From Kappaphycus alvarezii (taxonomy: Eukaryota; Rhodophyta; Florideophyceae; Gigartinales; Solieriaceae), in the NCBI GenBank assembly GCA_002205965.3, contig NADL03000496.1, positions 434,001 to 498,000 of the forward strand: a DNA stretch of 64,000 bases, given 5' to 3'. The notes under the pieces are model-generated. The model was given only the letters and a program-made list of their open reading frames with translations, was not told the DNA's origin and searched no databases. Below, piece after piece: positions 22,396 through 33,392 of this stretch. Position 1 is the first letter of the stretch; each line of letters starts with the position of its first letter. The translations under genes and the position numbers were made by a program.

Positions 22396-24121
22396 AGTTA
22401 AAGATGAGTATGCCCGTGGTTGCGCATAGTCCTGTGTGAGAAGGAATTCTTCAGGCCTCTGATGGTAAGGGACCAGACGACGTGCATGGATTGCCCTCCT
22501 TGATCTCTTCCCTGAGCTTGAACAGAGCTTATAATGCGGGTGTCTTTCCTCCGTGACGATGCAAGGGTTCGAGTACTTTGTTTGGAAGCCGGCCACTTCA
22601 CAGCCTGTTGCATTGCTTTTCCGTGTGCTACAAGTACTTTAGAGCCGACTGAGAAAGTTTGGACTGGAGGCTCTTCATCTTATTTCTTGTCTGTGTTAGC
22701 GCGCGGTGTGATCTCCAGCTTTCGGTGGCCAGTAGTTCGACTCTCTACTCTCTTCATCGATAACATTTGTTTCCATATCTCTCTGTAACATTCTAGGAGC
22801 TCTTCCGTACATTAGCTCAAACGGTGACCGTCCACTTCTTCCTCTTCTTCGCCGATAGCCGTATAACACTTTTGGTAAGGCATCTTCCCACTGGATTTCA
22901 TTCTCGACATAGTTTTCGATATTGATCGTTTGATGGTTCCAACCATCCTCTCCGCTTTCCCGTTTGACATAGGAGCATATGCGAGAACTGTCTTTAGCTG
23001 AATACCTTTTTCTTCCAAGAAACGAAGCAGTGAAGTTGCAGTAAAACAAAGTGCGTTATCCGAGATGATCCTTTTTGGAAGACCAAACGGTTCAATTATT
23101 TCTTTTTCGATGAATCTCAGGACCACTTCAGCATTGGCCTCCTCAACTGCAACTGCTATTGGCCATCCAGTAAGATGTTCCACCCCTATAAGGAGATATT
23201 TGTTTCCGGAAGAGGTTTCCTTGAATGGGCCGGCAAAGTCAATTGAAAAGGTTTCAAAGAGACCGGAAACTGGAAAGCCTAGAGTTGTCTTATACTTTCG
23301 TATTGGCGTGAATTTTTGACAGTTGTCGCAGCTTTTCACGAAGTTATAGACGTCCTTATGGATACTGGGCCACCAGAATCTCTCAGTAACGAATTTCTTG
23401 GTTGTTTCGAGATCCCAATGCCCTAACTCATCATGAAAAGTCCTCAAGATCTTCATTCTTTCTTTCAAAGGGGCCACTAGTCGAGGACCGGCTTTCGTGT
23501 GTCGGAAGAGTTTCCCATTCCATAGTGTAAAAGCCTTTTGATTCCTCGTACCCAATTTCTGTGTTCAATATCAACCTTTCTCATTTCTAGTCCATCCAGG
23601 AATTTAATTAGTCCGTCAATATTAGCTTCGTACTCGTTATTGTTCGGCACTTGCACCTCGGCAACTCCGACGATGTTCTCGGAAGCTTTTTCATTTGGAA
23701 TCAGTGGATCCCTCAAGCGGGATAGGTAGTCGGCAGGCTGATTATTGCGTCCGGGCCTATACACAATTTCAAACCGATATTCTGCGAAAATGTCGAGCCA
23801 TCGGGCCAAGCGGTGATGTACATCTTTCTTTTGGAATGCTGTCTTAAGTGCCTGGTGATCAGTTATCAAGACAAATTTCTCGAGTGATAAAAGGTATACG
23901 CGAAACTTTTTCAGTGCGAAGACAACAGCGAGCGCTTCTTTTTCGCAGACTGAGTATCTCCTTTCCGCATCATTCAGAGTGCGACTTGCGAATTGAACCG
24001 GGTGTAGTCTTCCGTTTTCATCTTTTTGGGACAAAACGGCACCCAAAGACCGTTCTGAGGCATCTGTCTCCACAACAAATGGTCTCTTGAAATCTGGATA
24101 CATGAGCACTGGGGGACACAT
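22396..24121 (-). pseudogene. Gypsy copy A RNase H and integrase
   Basis: Minus-strand frames read RNase H at 24121-23560 (ETDASERSLGAVLSQKDENG, CEKEALAVVFALKKF, ITDHQALKT) and integrase at 23555-22812. Integrase has the HHCC zinc finger (HDELGHWDLETTK, then CDNC), SIDFAGPF, IISDNALCF and SNGKAERMVG, so all three DDE acidic residues are present. The C-terminal part (RSPFELMYGRAPRML near 22800) is in another frame. Breaks at about 23550, 22880, 22745 and 22420 are single-base differences from copy B, which is intact at several of these points. Confidence 0.88.
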
Positions 24122-25148
24122 AGCTTATCTTTAAGCTCTTCAAATGCGGTTTGCATTTCCTTGTTCCATAAAAATTTTCCGTTCTTTGTTGTGTGCTGGC
24201 ATGTAACGGTGCTGCAGTCTTGGCGAAATCTTTGATAAATCTCCTGTAATATGAGGCCAGTCCTAAGAAGCTTCGAACCTCCGTCTTTGAAGCGGGCCTT
24301 GGTGCCAACTTGATTTTTTTCGTTTTCTCTGGATCCACTTTAATTCCCTCTTGATCGACGATATGACCGAGTAATTGGATAGACGTTTTCGCAAAGAAGC
24401 ATTTGCTTAACTTAATTTTCAGGCTGTACGCAGCTATTTTCTCCACCACAGTCTTGACATGCGATATGTGCTGATCCAAGGTTTTTGAGAATATCACTAC
24501 ATCATCGATATAAACTCTTGCAAATGGAAGTCCTTTCAAAACCTCGTTCATCATTCTTTGGAATGTAGCTGGGGCATTCATGAGACCAAAAGGCATCACT
24601 TCGAACCTGAATGTACCGGCTTTGCTGGTAAAAGTTGTTTTTTCCTTGCATTTTTCATCCAATGGAATCTGCCAATAACCAGTGTAAAGATCAATTGAGG
24701 TGAAGTATCTCCCGTCCTTCAAGTCCTCGAGGATTTCCTCCATATTCGGAATCGGAAATCGATCGGGTATCATTCTCTGGTTCAGTTGTCGGTAATCGAC
24801 GCAAAAACGCAGCTTTCCATCCTTCTTTGGTGCGACCACAACTGGAAATGACCATGGGGATGAAACTGGCCGAATGATATCATTTTCCAGCATACTTGTA
24901 ACATTCTCTGAGATAAATTGGTCATATTTTGGCGGTTGACGTCTAGGCCTGTGGTAAATTGGTTGAGTATCGGTAAGTTCAAATGAGTGAGTGACCGGTA
25001 CACTTGCTTGTCTTAAATCTGATACACTCCATGCAATTACTTCGGAAGATGTTAACATGTCGGATATTATCATTGAGGCGGGGGCTGGAAGGTGCTGTAC
25101 TTTTTTGAATTTCTCCAATTTGGCGCTGGTCCTTTTCTTGATCCTCAC
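24118..25148 (-). CDS. Gypsy copy A reverse transcriptase
   Basis: An open frame from 25148 (not a real start; Pol enters from upstream) covers the RT: THSFELTDTQPIYHRP, the fingers WSFPVVVAPKKDGKLRFCVD, FTSIDLYTGYWQIP (first catalytic aspartate), the palm MPFGLMNAPATFQRMMNEVL and the active site ARVYIDDVVIFSKTL, then LLGHIVDQEGIKVDPEKT and SFLGLASYYRRFIKDFAK. A 2-base insertion near 24192, absent in copy B, breaks it before RNase H. A second frame change at the CCCCC run (24111-24115) is shared with copy B. This is the more intact RT; copy B has an extra indel at 57806. Confidence 0.9.
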
Positions 25149-25239
25149 CCAAATTTTGAAGGACCTCTTCCGGCGTGCTCACATCTTCAGATATGGAATT
25201 CGATATATTCCTTGTTTTCCGTGCAATTGTAATCTTCTT

Positions 25240-25938
25240 TCATGCCCGAATTCCGTCCTTTGATTCGATATTATCGCAAAAAGAAACACATTCAGGTGTC
25301 AAACCTACCCTAGAATTCCATTCTTCATCTGTTTCAAACCCAGAATCATAATCGTCCCATGTCATGTTCATTGTCCCCCGAGCGTACCCTTTCTCACTTC
25401 CGAAAGTGTTAGTTGGTTCGGAATCTTCGCTGTCATAGCTAGAAGTGAAATCTTCACTGTCCGTCTCTCTTAGATCTTCCGGATGTGTGCTTTTGTCGAA
25501 ATCCAGGGGCATCTTCACGTTTCTGCCGTCAACATTAACTGAAACGATTTGGTTGCCCAAGTCAATGCAGGTCCCTAGTCTTTCCATGGTAGGACAGCCA
25601 ATGATTGCATCGAAAGGGAGCTCCGGCATGACGAGAAAGTCTACATCAACTTTAGAGTCCCCAAAGAACACGGAAACCTTGTTAACAGTGCCCATGCATT
25701 TTGAGACGGTTCCATCCGCCACAGTTATTCTTCGAGTAGTTGGAATAATTTCGAGACCTAAATCTGTCACCAAAGTTTCTGAGATAAGGTTTGGAACAGC
25801 GCCCGAATCGAAAAGAGCTTGGGTTTGCATTCCCAATACTTTGACTGGTACTAGTTTAAGACGTCTTGGTGCTGTCGAGGCCGATTGAAGAAACAGTTTC
25901 TTACCCTTAGCGGACTTATTAGACCTGATAATTTTTTT
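25240..25938 (-). CDS. Gypsy copy A aspartic protease region of Pol
   Basis: The frame is entered by the second -1 shift at 25932-25938. It reads SNKSAKGKKLFLQ, LVPVKVLGMQTQALFDSGAV (catalytic D-S-G, near 25815), then LPFDAIIGCPTMERL, a typical retropepsin second half. An acidic linker (DSEDFTSSYDSEDSEP) follows, ending at a stop at 25240 that is not shared with copy B. The same frame resumes at 25182 (STPEEVLQNLGEDQ), so the stop is probably due to a one-base indel. Confidence 0.85.
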   Translation of the reverse strand, partial: KKIIRSNKSAKGKKLFLQSASTAPRRLKLVPVKVLGMQTQALFDSGAVPNLISETLVTDLGLEIIPTTRRITVADGTVSKCMGTVNKVSVFFGDSKVDVDFLVMPELPFDAIIGCPTMERLGTCIDLGNQIVSVNVDGRNVKMPLDFDKSTHPEDLRETDSEDFTSSYDSEDSEPTNTFGSEKGYARGTMNMTWDDYDSGFETDEEWNSRVGLTPECVSFCDNIESKDGIRA

Positions 25939-26114
25939 GAGTTCTTTCTCGCATCCTCTGCGTCGCCCCTCAAAAGTTGACCAAACGTTATCCCAGTTGG
26001 GGCCGATGCAAGCTCAGCCACCAAATTGTACTTCTTCACATATTCTAGTACGTCCTTCGGGATACTCTTAAATTTCTTACTCTTTCTCGTCTTCTTGGCC
26101 GAAGTGTTTCCCAC
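25851..26114 (-). CDS. Gag-protease bridging frame, copy A
   Basis: A short open frame in a third phase between gag and protease. It carries IPKDVLEYVKKYNLVAELAS and APTGITFGQLLRGDAEDARK, which resemble the helical segment that precedes protease in many gypsy polyproteins. Gag overlaps it at its start and it leads to the protease frame at its end. It is entered from gag at A_AAT_TTA (26069-26075) and left at A_AAA_AAA (25932-25938). The ATG at 26114 need not be used. The same arrangement is found in copy B. Confidence 0.75.
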   Translation of the reverse strand: MGNTSAKKTRKSKKFKSIPKDVLEYVKKYNLVAELASAPTGITFGQLLRGDAEDARKNSKKLSGLISPLRVRNCFFNRPRQHQDVLN

Positions 26115-27246
26115 CCTGGAACAACTTGATCAAGCCTCTTGGTTCGAGGAGGTACAGGTGCTGGGATATGCTCCAGCATTCCATAATCTAGCCTAGGTTT
26201 TTTCGACAAAACGTTCCCTTCCCCATCCCTTTTTGTCACATTAACTTGACTGATTTCTTCAGCGATGGATACATTACCGGCATCCGCCAACCTTTGATCC
26301 TTCTGTTTTGTAAGATTTTCATCTCTGGTCCTGACTCACTCCTCGCGTCCGATAAATTTGCTCTTCTGTTGTCTTTAGACCAGCAGTTACTTTCATGATG
26401 CCCGTAACGACCGCACTTTCCACAACGAGTGTTTCTATGTGGATTATCAGGACACCTATTTGCAAAGTGTCCAGGCTTGTGACAGTAGGAACAGACTTCT
26501 GCGGCCTTGGGGCCCCAGACTGGTTCTTCTTAATGGTAAGAGTAAGGCTTTCCAACTGCGAGGTTATCATGTCAAGTCGATTATCGAATCGGGTTTCCAA
26601 CCCTTTCTTCCAAGTTTTTGACATCGCTCCTGACTGATTCCAATGCTGCTGCGCTAGTCGCTGGCCTTTGATAATCTTTTCAGGATGTACGATAGACACC
26701 GATGTGCGGGTTTCCCTCGGTACCTCACTCAGTGACTGAAACGTCTCCGAATTTTTGACAAATTCTACTATGGTACCCTTCAGTTCATTAAAAGTGTGAG
26801 GGCCCTTGATGAGGAGGAAATCGGAGAGCCGCTTATCCCCCATCGCCGCCTTACGCAGCATTCCGTACTTGGCTTGGGCGTTGAACCCAGCCTTTTCATA
26901 GAGATCACACAAGTATACCAATGAGCTTAACAAATCGTCGAAGTTGAGCCGGGCCTCTATGGCGGTACGAATCATCTCATCTGGTTCTACCTGCTTAGCA
27001 TATTCTTTCACAAGCCACTCACATACCTCATCGAAGTTACGCCCATTCCCGTTAAGAGACCACCCGTTGATAAACTTGGCCTTATATTTGTGCTTTGCGT
27101 CACCATGAAGATAGGCGAAGATACTTTCGGCCTTCTCTTCATCGCTCTTCTCACGCATCACAACGTTGACATATGTATAGAGAAACTCCTCAACGTCTTC
27201 ATTCTTGCCCCCTGTGAACGTTATACGAGCAGCGTTTGAGATCCAT
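26045..27246 (-). pseudogene. Gypsy copy A Gag, frameshifted
   Basis: Equivalent to the intact 400-residue Gag of copy B. The ATG at 27246 is followed by a one-base insertion (TTT instead of TT in the codon run near 27236), and an indel near 26300 shifts the zinc-knuckle region. Open parts are 27161-26319 and 26290-26045. The reading of the capsid-like core (FAYLHGDAKHKYKAKFINGW) is the same as in copy B. Confidence 0.85.
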
Positions 27247-27334
27247 GATTACAGAAAAGAGATCCCCTCGAATGGTTCCCTAAGACTGCTCAACTCGAAT
27301 ACCTCGGGTGCAACCCCCTCCAAAGAGTACCAAA

Positions 27335-28047
27335 TGAGAGGGTAAATCGTCGGGAGAAGAGATACTTAGAACCAACTACCCCAAGACGGAGGTGTTGCGA
27401 GCGACAAAAGTGCTACCGTGGTATAGTTGAACAAATAAAAGGAGTGTATAGGAGAGAGTTGAGAGGGCTACAAGGAAGTATAAAAGGGGCAGGGTCTACC
27501 ACTGATGCTCTGCGACCAGCTTAGGAAAAAGTTTTCTAGGGTCTGAAGTTGACTCTCAACTTCCTACTACTCGGAGCTTGACCTGAAGTTGTCTGCCAAC
27601 TTGCTTGACCTCTCAAGGAGGAAGCACTTTACTCAGCTTATATAGACCTTTCGGCTAATCCTAAAGTCTCAATCAAACATACTAAATACCATAAAACGCA
27701 TTCACGGGAATCGTGTGAACCAGAGAGCCATTAGAAGATATTTCCTCAAGGTAAATATCTAGGTGCCATACCATGCCAGCCACCCATCGGCCAGGGGTGG
27801 GAATTGATGTGCCATTATATAGACCTTTCAGAGTCACTCGTAGTATCACCCACAACCTAGAACTGTACTGACATCCACTATGACAGCGTGTCCTAAAATA
27901 AAAAATCAACCGATGAATTTGCCACACTCACCCAAATTAAAAATATCTTGCAAATTCAAAAACTGTAAAAATATCTTCCCAGTTCCAATACTGTATACAA
28001 TTATGGTCCTCATCTAAATTTTTTCGTGTGCGAATTTGCGCACATCA
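27335..28047 (-). repeat. 5' LTR of gypsy copy A (713 bp)
   Basis: Ends GCGCACATCA at 28047. The inner edge is TGAGAGGG rather than TGATAGGGG. Differs from the partner LTR mainly by small deletions. The adjacent primer-binding site reads CCAAAGAGTACCA on the plus strand, with two bases missing relative to copy B. Confidence 0.92.
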
Positions 28048-28195
28048 GCTTCAAAGAAGAATAAGCCCCCTCCACGCCCTCATAGCCACGGAAGCAGCCA
28101 TAAGACAAGGGGACCGCTGGCTCGCTGCCCTGGATATGCTCAAGGCCTATGACAGGGTCAACTGTCAACTGCTCTCACACTACTGCGGACGCATG
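28048..28195 (+). pseudogene. LINE reverse transcriptase, continuation beyond gypsy copy A
   Basis: Begins with the duplicated GCTTC and reads SPLHALIATEAAIRQGDRWL and ALDMLKAYDRVN, the domain A motif with the first catalytic aspartate of LINE RTs. It is the direct continuation of QFGF at 20576, with a one-base frame difference. Similarity ends at about 28195, where an unrelated repeat begins. Confidence 0.8.
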
Positions 28196-28199
28196 CTCC

Positions 28200-28430
28200 C
28201 CTGCAGGGCTTCCGTAAAAGGCTTGAGGGCTCCAAAGAGTGAGTATACTGTGCGCCATGCCGCGGACTACAAACGCACATCGAGGCCGACAAATTTCGCA
28301 GTGGCTCCGATATCACTGCAAGTCCCGCTGTTGCTCTTAGCACACCATGCCCAAGAGCAAATTGCCCTCACGCGCGGGACGTCCATGGTGACACCTCCTC
28401 CACTGCCTGCACGGCCCCTACAGGAGCGTC
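28200..28430. repeat. Diverged repeat, inverted copy of 2826-3060
   Basis: Its reverse complement aligns with 2826-3060 for over 200 bp. Directly follows the LINE RT fragment. Open frames across it are not conserved between the two copies, so it is probably non-coding. Confidence 0.65.
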
Positions 28431-28527
28431 CGTCACCGGTCCGGTGACGACCGGCAAGTGAATTTTTTGGCCACGGACCTGGGTCAGTATGATAACTCCG
28501 GAACTTCAGTCGCACGTATCTTTCAAA

Positions 28528-28730
28528 TTTGAAATGTTTGGGTAGTTTACATTTAATTTGCATTTAATGTACATTTATCATTTAACGTTCATTTAATGTA
28601 GACCACCTAAACATTTCAAATTTGAAATGCTAAACATTTCAATTTTGAAATATTAATGTACATATAATGTAAACCATCCAAACATGGTTTACCTTTAATG
28701 TAAACCACCAAATATTTCCACCCTACGACA
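28528..28730. repeat. AT-rich region of interleaved inverted repeats
   Basis: Several palindromic blocks based on TTTCAAATTTGAAATG and AATGTAAACCACC occur in both orientations (28528-28560, 28590-28628, 28665-28725). The DNA could form cruciforms. It may be a small non-autonomous element. Confidence 0.55.
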
Positions 28731-31700
28731 TTTTCGTGGTGAATTGTGTACAGCATGACACTGTAGTGTATGCAAAAATTTGGGCCACCAAAATCCTGTT
28801 TGGCTAAAGTACTGCCGACGATACGGGGAAGAATTGTCTATTTTGGTACTGAAGGGGCAATTTTTAAAGGAAATATTTAATTTCAGTACTTTTGATAAAG
28901 TTTGTATAATTCGAGGTTCTATATAAAACCTTGATCTGAGCCTCCGGTCTGCTCACCGGGCGGGGGAGACCAACACAGTTCAACCAGCGATTACCGGGTG
29001 TGCGCCTAAACCCCACGCCCGGTATTCGACAAAAGTTTGCCCGTACTGCGAGTTCTCCGGATCCCGCAGAAGGCCAAAATATGTATTAGATTTGCCTTTC
29101 TCTTCGATTGCGAGCGGAGTATAACATCCTGTTTTGCTCTGATCCCTCCGGATAGCATCCAGTGCCGGTAAACGAATACCCCCAGTAATCATCCTCGCCT
29201 ATCAAATACAGTCAACAGAGTCATCTGCCAGGGAAAGGTTTGAGCACGGCGTGTCCCGTATGTAGAAGTAGTAAATATACGAATTCCGAGATCTATCATG
29301 ACTAGACAGGTCGGACAGGCTATGATGGATGTTTTGCTTCTTTACTCATATCACTGGCCAAACACATTGCGCCCCTGAAATTGAGTAAAACACAAATATA
29401 GAAAAATGTGTTCCCGCTGATATACTCCACGCTGAAGCGTTTCTCTCACATAGAAAAAGCTAGACCCGCGAAGCGATGTTGAGGTGTTCGGGTCTTCTTG
29501 TGCGTAATGATCTCAATGTGGCACAACTGACCTCATTTTTCATGGATTAAAAACGCCCCATATTTTCCCCTTTACTGTACGTGTACGTACCCTACTGAAA
29601 AAGAGACTCTCAGTATCCGCCGGACATTGGGTAGCAGTCCAAAGGTTTACCGCGGAGGTGTTAGTGCAGATACACTGGTCGGTAGGAATGAGACTGCAGA
29701 GGGTCAATAATCTCGAGGTGAAAGTTCATTGAGGGTGTGTAACGGGACACTGAAAAGGTTTTCAACGTGACAAACAGTGGCTTCGCAGGAGTCCGACTTG
29801 ATTGCTTCGAAGTAATTGCCTGAATTTTTGAGAAATCGATGTTAACGTTAAGATTATCTGGAAAGTTATTACGTTACTGTACTCTGAAGAAAGAAGTTTA
29901 ATGCGTTCAGTATCTACTGAGGAGTGAAAAAAATTGCGAGCTCGACCGATCGACAGTTGGATTGCAATTTCTCTGACTATACGATATCCTTGTGAATCAC
30001 AAGAAAACATAAAGTTGTGAACCCACCTGACTCTGTCTCCCTTTCACACCCTCCAACACGCAGACCTGCCCTTCCGTCTCGCGAAATGGCCATCGTACAT
30101 TTCTAATCAGTAAGGTACCCCAAATCCCTAATCTTTCTTGAGCACATTCCCCAACCCAGATTTTTTGTTTTTGATTTTTGCAAGTAGAAAAACTAAGCTT
30201 CGCTCATTGAGCAAATGCAAGACTATTGCTTCAAAAAAGAGACTTCAATAATGTGCGCATCAGGAAGTAGATACTGAATGCATTAAAACTCTCTCTTCTT
30301 TCCTCTCATTTAAAAAAGAGATTTTGGCGGTTTTAACTGGACGAAATATATTATAATTATATAATAAACTTTTTGAAACGTATTGCGAGTGTTTGAAACA
30401 AAGAAATGGAAATGAACTTCAGGCAACAGCTGTGTTCTGCGGTCCTCGGTGTTGGCGGCGGTGGATGGCCATCATTTCCCGTGCCCCACTGCACGTGACC
30501 GATGTTCACCATCCACTTAGTTCTTAACCAATAGTCGGTCAGTGAGTGTACACTCCAGAAACATTATGAGTAAATGAAGTAGTAGTGTGAACATTTATTT
30601 TGACTGGTGGACCGATGATTATGATTGTCTTAAAAGCAAGTAATTAAAAGCTGCTGTAATGAATAAACACAACAAAACAATTTTGGTATTGGCATGAATA
30701 ATATCTAATCTACTTGGCTGCCATGAATGGTGAGCTGTGCTTGGCGTGTCAATGTTGCCAAAAAATCTTACATGCTACTATCCTGGACTCTCTAGGGATG
30801 CTAGTACTGCAAAAATAAGTTCTGCGAGGACTGTAAGGAAATCACATTCTTTGGGTGAGGATTATGCAGTTTCTAAATTGTTGCTAGATTTGTACACGGT
30901 ACAGGATGGGAAATGTGGGTGGTTTAATATTTGAGAGATATGGTCGGTTGTGGCCCGGAATATCCTATTTTTACAGTACTGTTCTTACAAGAAATGTGAA
31001 ACGCTACACTGTACTGTAGATAGTGTGTACAGTATTTATGAATCCAGATTGCGCAACAAATATTGGCTACTGCTTTGTTTCGTGCAGATCCTGAACACTG
31101 GATTCTGATTGGTAGCTTTTTTATTTCGTTAAAGCTTTTCCTGGCGTGACATGCGGTTGTTATTTATTGAGAAGGGATCTGAGAGGCAAACGAAGTGATG
31201 GTTAAAATGGAGCCCCGAGTCTTCGCAGAATCCAATGTGACAAAGGGGGGAGGTTTCTGTTTCTTGTTATTTCGGCAGCTCAGGCCATTGTCGAAATGAA
31301 TGGTCAGTATGGTCTAAACGAATCTGGTTAAACTTCTTCCTCTTGCAAAACTTCTTCCTAATAAAGAGGATACGTTTGGGTAATGTAATATTTGCAAGTA
31401 GGGTCACTTCCTCAAGAAGGCTTTAATCTAATAGACATTGATTTGAAAAACATTTCTAAATCAATGTTTATTAGATGAACATCGCAATAAGCGGGTGATC
31501 ATACAAAGACGCCGAATATGCTGCATTGGTATGTTAATTTGGAGCAGCAGCGCATGTTCATATTCCCTCTACTAAATCAAAGGGGGGAATATTCCCGTGC
31601 ATTTCCTCACTCTGTCGCTGTTTACTCCGCAGAAAGGACATAACAAGGGACCATAGATGCTACCCAAGTCACTGCATCATACACGATACACGAGCGACTA

Positions 31701-32868
31701 TTTTTACAGAAAACTAAGACATTCCTATATCACCACAGGTAGGTAAATGTCTGTGCTTGGGCAATCGCAAAATACTGTACTGTTCTGTACAGCTCATTGC
31801 TGAGTCAGAAGTGCTGACCACATCGGCCATAATCATCTAAAATCACCTCGAATGCGGCATTTGCGTTTCCCTTTCCGCCAGCACCGTTTATTTATCTGGC
31901 TGCCGGAATTCTTTTACGCACCCAACTCTTATACTTGAACGCGTTATCGGGTGTTGTGAAGTCATCCCATCCCAACGGACGCACTACACGATGTGAAACT
32001 TTTTAAAACCCGTGAAGTGAAGACGATCACAAACAACCTGCTCACAGGTGGACTGTGAACAATTGTCCCTTATCCGTCTCAAACAAAAAGCCCCTGCACC
32101 TGGAAACAGCAGGTCATGCAGGCAATACAGTCCCCAGTAGATACTGAACGCATTAAACTTCTTTCAAATAGCCTGAGGTGCCTAGGTTGACAGTGCTGAA
32201 TCTGCGCAATCTTTCGTGAACCACAGCACCCTGTCCCCCGTATGATACCTGAGTGCATTTTACCTTAGATTTGTGGGCATACACAGACTCGACTGTACGG
32301 TACACAGTATACAGTACAGTACTGTACTGTGTAAAAATACTGTAGAACTGTGAATTAACAAATGAGAAACACAAACACTTTAATCAAACTAAATATCTAT
32401 CGATCACCACAATCTGTCTATTCTACATGGTGTACTAAGAGTACCCCGCGTTCCCGTCGCGTACACCGTCAGTAGCTATTCCCAGGTAACTGGTTGAGTG
32501 GCGAAGCTAAGAGGGTTCTTATTAGGAAACAGACGACATTCATGTGTTGGTTGAGCGGGTAACACCCGCATGTTTTGATGAGGTGTCGTCATTGATCACG
32601 AGTTGTCAGAGTGTCTGAGGTACCGGCTTCTTTCGGGGAGTCGGCCTCCGGAAGTGCTCGCGCGCTTTCGGAGTTACTTGTCGCGGACCATTCGGTCCGT
32701 CCCTGTAACATGAAATTAATGCTTAAGCCTTCTCGTGGCAATTTCGTTCAGGGAACCGTGACGCGGTTGACAGCTAATTAAGCAAACCTCGAAATAGACT
32801 TCTGTCTTGCGAAAGAGCGAACAAACCATGTTGGAGTGACGAGTGTGTGGTGCATCCATGCAAAATGT
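28731..32868. other. Gene-poor intergenic stretch of about 4.1 kb
   Basis: No coding similarity was recognised on either strand. A 70-codon minus frame at 28980-29192 has no features. The DNA is moderately AT-rich and rich in TACAGTACTGTA-type palindromes (for example 30973, 31766, 32290-32330). A perfect-looking hairpin is at 31427-31475. Possible decayed repeats cannot be excluded. Confidence 0.4.
31427..31475. repeat. Inverted repeat, 18-bp arms with 13-bp loop
   Basis: Arm one TCTAATAGACATTGATTT (31427-31444) and arm two (31458-31475) pair at 17 of 18 positions. No adjacent gene. It could be a short non-autonomous element or a structured site. Confidence 0.6.
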
Positions 32869-32869
32869 C

Positions 32870-32966
32870 ATATCAAAGAGAGAGAAAACCCAAATCAAAG
32901 AGAGAGAAAACTCATAAGAGAGAAACCCAAATCAAAGAGAGAGAAACTCATATCAAAGAAAGGAGA
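32870..32966. repeat. GA-rich tandem repeat beside the DIRS element
   Basis: Degenerate units of about 25-30 bp of the type ATCAAAGAGAGAGAAA plus CTCAT or CCCAA, four to five copies. Lies 65 bp outside the left direct repeat. Confidence 0.7.
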
Positions 32967-33031
32967 AAAAAGGGAACAAAAGACGGCTTGTGATTGGGCC
33001 ATTTTGAGGTAAAAATGGAGGCGGGAGGCGG

Positions 33032-33274
33032 GAGAACAAGCGACGACTTGGAGAGCAGAGACAGCAGCGATGGCGACCAAAGTCGAAGGTTATATAGCCC
33101 TGTTGAACCGGTTTTGATCGTACCGCAAGTCATCCTTGCGCAAGGGTAGGTCAACGGTAAGTCGTCCACGTTGCCTTAATTGGAGGGCAACGGTAAGTCG
33201 TCCTCGTTGCCTTCGCTCGGAGTGCTTACAGTCCGGCCGGCGGATGCAGCCGTGACAGCGTGACTTGCTGAGAG
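33032..33274 (-). repeat. Direct repeat of DIRS-type element (3' copy, 243 bp)
   Basis: Differs from 37291-37532 by one base insertion. Internally it holds a doubled block CAACGGTAAGTCGTCC...GTTGCCTT about 46 bp apart. A TTATATAG motif is near 33090. Confidence 0.92.
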
Positions 33275-33392
33275 TTGGAGATCAAAGCCACGTCCAACCC
33301 CCCTTATCATATTCACCCATCATTTTCCAATCATTCCACCGAATTAAACAAATGAGAAAACCAAAAGACCGAAGGGATATTCGAGAGTGAGG

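Larger units (their letters stand above)
20577..28047 (-). mobile_element. Ty3/gypsy retrotransposon copy A (7,471 bp), inserted in a LINE
   Basis: Bounded by LTRs 20577-21295 and 27335-28047, beginning TGAT and ending ATCA, with 5-bp TSD GCTTC. All coding is on the minus strand in the order gag, linker frame, protease, reverse transcriptase, RNase H, integrase, then an unusual tandem-domain extension. Near-identical to copy B at 53944-61412. The left LTR matches copy B base for base over long stretches, so the insertions are recent. Frame-breaking changes are mostly 1-2 base indels not shared with copy B. Confidence 0.95.

Noticed and set aside
25445..25888. Plus-strand 147-codon frame present in both gypsy copies (also 58805-59203)
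   Set aside because: Antisense to protease and its linker. It is conserved only because the two copies are nearly identical.
32400..32730. GC-richer block with short hairpins, considered as a structured RNA or tRNA
   Set aside because: No A-box/B-box combination, cloverleaf or known RNA motif could be assembled.
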